Positions 59,907-64,000 of a stretch of DNA of 64,000 bases are shown here, in pieces. The stretch is from NCBI RefSeq assembly GCF_900187425.1, contig NZ_FYDJ01000001.1:62001-126000 (forward strand), written 5' to 3'. A model generated the notes under the pieces. The model made no database searches, was not told where the DNA came from, and was given only the letters and a program-made list of their open reading frames with translations. Every line of letters begins with the position of its first letter. Position 1 is the stretch's first letter. The translations under genes were made by a program, and so were the position numbers. This stretch comes from Pseudomonas sp. Irchel s3h14. Lineage in GTDB: Bacteria > Pseudomonadota > Gammaproteobacteria > Pseudomonadales > Pseudomonadaceae.

Positions 59907-61592
59907 ATGGATATCAAACGCACGATCCTGATCGTCGCCCTGGCAATCGTGTCCTACGTTATGGTTCTTAAATGGAACCAGGACTATGGCCAGGCTGCCC
60001 TGCCGACTCAGAATGTTGCTTCCAGTACTACCGCACCGGGCCTACCGGACGCGGCGACTGGCAATAATGCTTCTGTCAGTGACGACATTCCACGCGCCGC
60101 AAGCGATACCAGTGCAACTGCACCTGCTGAAACTCCAGTAGCTGCAAGCAAAGACCTCATCCAGATCAAAACGGATGTGCTCAACCTGGCAATCGATCCA
60201 CAAGGTGGTGATGTTGCGCAGTTGACGCTGCCGCTGTATCCACGTCGCCAGGACCATCCGGAAATTCCATTCCAGTTGTTCGATAACGGCAACGAGCGGA
60301 CTTATCTGGCTCAGAGTGGCCTGATCGGCACCAACGGTCCGGACGCCAGTCCTGCCGGTCGTCCGGTTTACTCCTCGGAGAAGAAGATTTACCAACTGGC
60401 TGACGGTCAGGACCAATTGGTCGCGGACCTGAAGTTCAGCAAGGACGGCGTCAACTACATCAAGCGTTTCACATTGAAACGTGGCCTGTATGACGTAACC
60501 GTTTCCTACCTGATCGATAACCAGAGCGCTCAGCCTTGGTCCGGTGCAATGTTCGCGCAATTGAAGCGTGATGCCAGCTCCGATCCTTCTTCCAGCACCG
60601 CCACCGGCACCGCGACTTACCTGGGCGCCGCCCTGTGGACAAGTAACGAGCCGTACAAGAAAGTGTCGATGAGCGACATGGACAAGGCTCAGCTGAAAGA
60701 AACCGTTAACGGTGGTTGGGTTGCATGGTTGCAGCACTACTTCGTGACCGCGTGGATTCCGGCGAAAGGCGAGAACAACCTCGTCCAGACCCGTAAAGAC
60801 AGCAAAGGCAACTACATCATTGGCTACACCGCACCGGCAATGACTGTCGCGCCAGGTGCAAAAGCCGAAACCAGCGCTGTTCTATACGCCGGTCCGAAAA
60901 GCCAGGCTGTGCTGAAAGAGTTGTCCCCAGGTCTGGAACTGACCGTCGACTACGGCATTCTGTGGTTCATTGCCCAGCCAATCTTCTGGCTGCTGCAACA
61001 CATCCACGCGCTGGTCGGTAACTGGGGCTGGTCGATCATCTTCCTGACCATGCTGATCAAAGGGATCTTCTTCCCGCTGTCGGCTGCCAGCTACAAATCC
61101 ATGGCGCGCATGCGTGCAGTGGCACCGAAACTGGCGGCGCTGAAAGAGCAACATGGCGACGACCGGCAGAAAATGTCGCAATCCATGATGGAGCTGTACA
61201 AGAAAGAGAAGATCAATCCGCTGGGTGGTTGCTTGCCAATCCTCGTGCAGATGCCGGTTTTCCTTTCGCTGTACTGGGTTCTGCTGGAAAGCGTTGAAAT
61301 GCGCCAAGCGCCGTTCATGCTGTGGATTACTGACCTGTCGATCAAGGATCCGTTCTTCATTCTGCCGATCATCATGGGCGTAACCATGTTCATCCAGCAG
61401 CAGTTGAACCCGACTCCTCCGGATCCGATGCAGGCCAAGGTGATGAAGCTGATGCCAATCATCTTCACCTTCTTCTTCCTGTGGTTCCCGGCTGGTCTGG
61501 TGCTGTACTGGGTAGTGAACAACGTTTTGTCGATTGCCCAACAGTGGTACATCACGCGTAAGATCGAAGCAGCTACCAAAGCAGCTGCCTGA
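59907..61592 (+). CDS. yidC: Membrane protein insertase YidC
   Basis: A 561-residue insertase that places proteins in the inner membrane alone or with Sec. An N-terminal helix (about 5-22) is followed by a large periplasmic domain (about 40-340), then five helices in the conserved C-terminal third. These carry GNWGWSIIFLTMLIKGIFFP with the essential Arg following in the SMARMRAVAPK cytoplasmic loop, and NPLGGCLPILVQMPVFLSLY. It ends the rpmH-rnpA-yidD-yidC operon at a strong terminator. Confidence 0.98.
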   Translation: MDIKRTILIVALAIVSYVMVLKWNQDYGQAALPTQNVASSTTAPGLPDAATGNNASVSDDIPRAASDTSATAPAETPVAASKDLIQIKTDVLNLAIDPQGGDVAQLTLPLYPRRQDHPEIPFQLFDNGNERTYLAQSGLIGTNGPDASPAGRPVYSSEKKIYQLADGQDQLVADLKFSKDGVNYIKRFTLKRGLYDVTVSYLIDNQSAQPWSGAMFAQLKRDASSDPSSSTATGTATYLGAALWTSNEPYKKVSMSDMDKAQLKETVNGGWVAWLQHYFVTAWIPAKGENNLVQTRKDSKGNYIIGYTAPAMTVAPGAKAETSAVLYAGPKSQAVLKELSPGLELTVDYGILWFIAQPIFWLLQHIHALVGNWGWSIIFLTMLIKGIFFPLSAASYKSMARMRAVAPKLAALKEQHGDDRQKMSQSMMELYKKEKINPLGGCLPILVQMPVFLSLYWVLLESVEMRQAPFMLWITDLSIKDPFFILPIIMGVTMFIQQQLNPTPPDPMQAKVMKLMPIIFTFFFLWFPAGLVLYWVVNNVLSIAQQWYITRKIEAATKAAA

Positions 61593-61613
61593 TTTACACT
61601 GTGAATAACCACT

Positions 61614-61640
61614 CAAAACGCCCCCTAGTGGGGCGTTTTG
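61614..61640 (+). terminator. Rho-independent terminator after yidC
   Basis: CAAAACGCCCC and GGGGCGTTTTG form an 11-bp stem with a CTAGT loop, 22 bases after the yidC stop. TTTT lies inside the descending arm. Confidence 0.85.
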
Positions 61641-61671
61641 CTATCTGTCACTTTTGTCTGGATAACGGTTT

Positions 61672-63042
61672 ATGAGCGTTCCTCGTGAAACCATCGCCGC
61701 CGTCGCCACCGCTCAAGGTCGCGGCGGTGTGGGCATCGTCCGAATTTCCGGACCGCTGGCGAGTGTTGCGGCCAAGGCCTTCAGCGGTCGTGAACTCAAG
61801 CCAAGGTTTGCCCACTACGGTCCATTCCTCAGTGAAAACGATGAGGTGCTGGATCAAGGCATTGCCCTGTATTTTCCGGGCCCGAACTCGTTCACCGGCG
61901 AAGATGTGCTGGAGCTCCAGGGCCATGGCGGTCCGATAGTTCTGGATATGCTGCTCAAGCGTTGCCTGGAACTGGGCTGTCGGTTGGCCCGGCCGGGTGA
62001 ATTCAGCGAGCGCGCGTTCCTTAATGACAAACTCGACCTCGCTCAGGCCGAGGCGATTGCCGACTTGATCGAGGCAAGTTCTGCACAGGCTGCACGAAAT
62101 GCCCTGCGTTCCTTGCAGGGCGCATTCTCCGAGCGTGTGCATAACCTCACCGAGCAATTGATTGGCCTGCGCATCTATGTCGAAGCGGCGATCGACTTCC
62201 CTGAAGAAGAAATCGACTTCCTCGCCGATGGTCATGTACTGAGCATGCTCGACAAAGTACGTGACGAGTTATCCACCGTACTACGGGAAGCCGGGCAGGG
62301 TGCCTTGCTGCGTGACGGGATGACCGTGGTGATCGCCGGCCGGCCAAATGCCGGTAAATCCAGTCTGTTGAATGCACTGGCCGGTCGTGAAGCAGCGATC
62401 GTCACCGAGATCGCCGGCACCACCCGGGACATTCTTCGTGAACATATCCACATCGATGGTATGCCGCTGCACGTGGTCGACACCGCTGGTCTGCGAGATA
62501 CCGACGACCAGGTAGAAAAAATCGGTGTCGAACGGGCGCTGAAAGCAATCGGCGAGGCTGATCGAGTCCTGTTGGTGGTCGATGCAACCGCTCCTGAGGC
62601 ACTTGATCCGTTCGCGTTATGGCCTGAATTTCTGGAAATCCGTCCCGATCCGGCGAAAGTCACGCTGATCCGAAACAAGGCAGACCTCACGGGCGAAGCC
62701 ATTGCCCTGGAAGTCAGCGAGGATGGACACGTCACCATCAGCCTGAGCGCCAAATCTGCAGGTGAAGGGCTGGAATTACTGCGTGACCATCTCAAGGCCT
62801 GCATGGGCTACGAACAGACCTCGGAAAGCAGCTTCAGTGCTCGCAGGCGTCACCTTGAAGCGTTGCGTCACGCCAGTGCTTCCCTTGAGCACGGCCGTGC
62901 ACAGCTGACCCTGGCGGGAGCCGGTGAACTTTTAGCCGAGGATTTGCGACAAGCCCAACACGCTTTGGGTGAAATCACCGGTGCATTCAGCTCCGATGAC
63001 TTGCTGGGACGGATTTTTTCCAGCTTCTGTATCGGTAAATAG
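61672..63042 (+). CDS. mnmE: tRNA modification GTPase MnmE
   Basis: A 456-residue GTPase which, with MnmG, forms the carboxymethylaminomethyl group on U34 of certain tRNAs. The N-terminal tetrahydrofolate-binding domain (about 1-118; [20 protein letters not shown]) is followed by a helical domain and an inserted G domain (about 215-375): [20 protein letters not shown] and NKADL. The C-terminal catalytic CIGK motif (FCIGK) is intact. The start has no strong ribosome site. The partner mnmG follows after an origin-like gap. Confidence 0.97.
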   Translation: MSVPRETIAAVATAQGRGGVGIVRISGPLASVAAKAFSGRELKPRFAHYGPFLSENDEVLDQGIALYFPGPNSFTGEDVLELQGHGGPIVLDMLLKRCLELGCRLARPGEFSERAFLNDKLDLAQAEAIADLIEASSAQAARNALRSLQGAFSERVHNLTEQLIGLRIYVEAAIDFPEEEIDFLADGHVLSMLDKVRDELSTVLREAGQGALLRDGMTVVIAGRPNAGKSSLLNALAGREAAIVTEIAGTTRDILREHIHIDGMPLHVVDTAGLRDTDDQVEKIGVERALKAIGEADRVLLVVDATAPEALDPFALWPEFLEIRPDPAKVTLIRNKADLTGEAIALEVSEDGHVTISLSAKSAGEGLELLRDHLKACMGYEQTSESSFSARRRHLEALRHASASLEHGRAQLTLAGAGELLAEDLRQAQHALGEITGAFSSDDLLGRIFSSFCIGK

Positions 63043-63056
63043 TCCTCCCGTTATCC

Positions 63057-63083
63057 ACAGACAGGCCATTCGTGCCTGTCTGT
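63057..63083 (+). terminator. Probable terminator after mnmE
   Basis: ACAGACAGGC and GCCTGTCTGT form a 10-bp stem with a 7-base loop, followed by a pyrimidine-rich tail (TCCCTCCTTTTCTT) rather than a clean U-run. It begins 14 bases after the mnmE stop and overlaps a DnaA box. Confidence 0.6.
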
Positions 63084-63491
63084 TCCCTCCTTTTCTTGAA
63101 TTCTCTTCCAGTGCTGAGCAGATTCTTTCTGCTTGAGCGGATTTCCCGTGCCCTGGATTTGCTTATTCAGCAGTTTTCTGTGGATTAAGCCCTGTGAATA
63201 ACTGCCTCTAAGGGCAGTTGATAACAGGGCCTCAAAACTGAAGATAACCGCCCCTGTGGATAAGCACCCCTTTCATCCACAGGCTTAAACCGGTTATCCA
63301 AGGGCCTCCTTGGCACATGACCACAGGGTTTTGAATCTCTGTACATATTGAATATAAAGGCCTGTAGAGATCTATCCACAGAAATGTGGCTCAGTAGAAA
63401 TAAACATAAAAACAAAGATTTAATAAATTTCTTTCTTTTTAATTTCTATAACCGCGACTTCTCCACAGCTGGTTAAATTTTGTGCAAAGGG

Positions 63492-63520
63492 TTCTTTAGG
63501 AAGGGCGAAGTCCCTATACT
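63492..63520 (+). promoter_or_regulatory. Possible mnmG promoter
   Basis: TATACT (63515-63520) has a weak -35 candidate TTCTTT 17 bases upstream. It lies about 70 bases before the mnmG start at the right end of the origin-like region. Confidence 0.45.
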
Positions 63521-63592
63521 TGCCGCCCAGGTCCAAAAACCTGAGCTCAAACTATTCCTGATTACCTAACTGAAGCAGGCACGAGGTGCGTG

Positions 63593-64000
63593 GTGGATTT
63601 CCCTTCCCGTTTTGAAGTGATCGTCATCGGCGGCGGTCATGCCGGTACCGAGGCAGCACTGGCCTCAGCACGTATGGGTGCAAAAACCCTGTTGCTGACG
63701 CATAACGTGGAAACCCTCGGTGCCATGAGTTGCAACCCCGCTATCGGTGGGATTGGCAAAAGCCATCTGGTCAAGGAAATCGATGCCCTCGGCGGCGCGA
63801 TGGCCATGGCTACCGATAAAGGCGGTATTCAATTTCGTGTATTGAACAGCCGCAAAGGCCCGGCCGTGCGTGCAACCCGCGCTCAGGCAGACCGGGTTCT
63901 GTACAAGGCAGCTGTCCGCGAAATCCTCGAAAACCAGCCGAACCTGTGGATATTTCAACAGGCCGCCGACGACCTGATCGTCGAGCAGGAACAAGTGCGC
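63593..64000 (+). CDS. mnmG: tRNA uridine 5-carboxymethylaminomethyl modification enzyme MnmG (N-terminal part)
   Basis: The first 136 codons of the FAD-dependent partner of MnmE; the rest is beyond the window (the family has about 630 residues). The FAD motif is [20 protein letters not shown], followed by the signature [20 protein letters not shown] and the Asp/Gly-rich [13 protein letters not shown]. The start is GTG 63593 ([14 protein letters not shown]), matching the family N-terminus. The leader has the second DnaA-box array; in E. coli transcription of this gene (gidA) affects origin activity. Confidence 0.97.
   Translation, partial: MDFPSRFEVIVIGGGHAGTEAALASARMGAKTLLLTHNVETLGAMSCNPAIGGIGKSHLVKEIDALGGAMAMATDKGGIQFRVLNSRKGPAVRATRAQADRVLYKAAVREILENQPNLWIFQQAADDLIVEQEQVR

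Larger units (their letters stand above)
63043..63592. other. Second origin-like DnaA-box region (mnmE-mnmG)
   Basis: The 550-base gap holds perfect DnaA boxes at 63051 (plus) and 63255 (minus), a TTATTCACA box at 63193 (minus) and one-mismatch sites at 63179, 63273, 63372 and 63459. An AT-rich stretch (about 63395-63450) resembles the unwinding element of oriC. From 63254 to 63453 it aligns without gaps to oriC 58761-58960. A second DnaA-box region before gidA/mnmG was described in P. putida, and a second functional origin in P. aeruginosa. Whether this copy initiates replication here is unknown. Confidence 0.75.

Overview
The window comes from a Pseudomonas chromosome, most likely the P. 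fluorescens group. It is GC-rich, and its gene order follows P. aeruginosa on both sides of the replication origin: the dgcH-ampDh2-kinB-algB-gltP side near the end of the PAO1 numbering, and the aroE-hemF-qor-tsaC-dprA-tsaP-def-fmt-rsmB-trkA ... glyQS-gmhB-plsC-gyrB-recF-dnaN-dnaA side at its start. The short palindromic REP pairs (cores resembling GCGAGCAAGCCCGCTCCCAC or GGAGCAAGGCTTGCCCGCGA) are typical of fluorescent pseudomonads. I see no rRNA, tRNA, CRISPR array, insertion sequence or prophage.

Layout. 1-8.4 kb holds signalling and envelope genes: the end of an endonuclease/exonuclease/phosphatase-family gene, the diguanylate cyclase DgcH, the lipoprotein amidase AmpDh2, an EAL phosphodiesterase with a CSS-motif sensor, and the alginate two-component pair KinB/AlgB. 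8.4-10.2 kb is a large control region with a sigma-54-like promoter and tandem dyads divergent from algB, then three very small membrane or exported proteins and about 700 bases of structured DNA without a convincing gene. 10.2-23.3 kb holds transport and membrane genes: glutamate symporter GltP, a Gate-domain protein, a four-gene MCE (Mla-like) lipid transport operon, a DUF5924 protein, an M16 peptidase, a Na/Pi cotransporter, TerC and a CitMHS transporter. 23.7-30.5 kb is an accessory metabolic patch: a GFA enzyme, a DOPA-dioxygenase-like protein, a Rossmann protein, a choline-sulfate cluster (LysR regulator, BetC sulfatase, choline-binding protein) and a SulP transporter. 30.6-47.5 kb is the conserved housekeeping block. 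47.7-52.3 kb is a CHASE2 sensor kinase, a secreted FecR-domain protein and an OmpR-family regulator, sitting between plsC and gyrB. 52.3-64 kb is the origin: gyrB, recF, dnaN and dnaA on the minus strand; oriC; then rpmH, rnpA, yidD, yidC, mnmE and the start of mnmG on the plus strand.

How the parts connect. c-di-GMP signalling appears several times (DgcH, the EAL protein, a single-domain PilZ protein), next to peptidoglycan turnover and the alginate regulators. The choline-sulfate genes release choline, a glycine-betaine precursor, and sulfate; a SulP anion transporter follows directly. The origin is doubled. The DnaA-box array between dnaA and rpmH recurs 4493 bases away between mnmE and mnmG, in the same orientation and in register over about 200 bases. 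Perfect 9-base DnaA boxes are also scattered from about 25 kb to the origin, including an inverted pair forming a hairpin near 41.5 kb.

Most promising for follow-up: the sigma-54/tandem-dyad control region next to algB with its tiny-protein operon; the CHASE2-FecR-response regulator trio; the duplicated origin module; the structured region at 9.5-10.2 kb; and two 111-base inverted-repeat elements. All calls come from reading the sequence and family knowledge; no database search was run.
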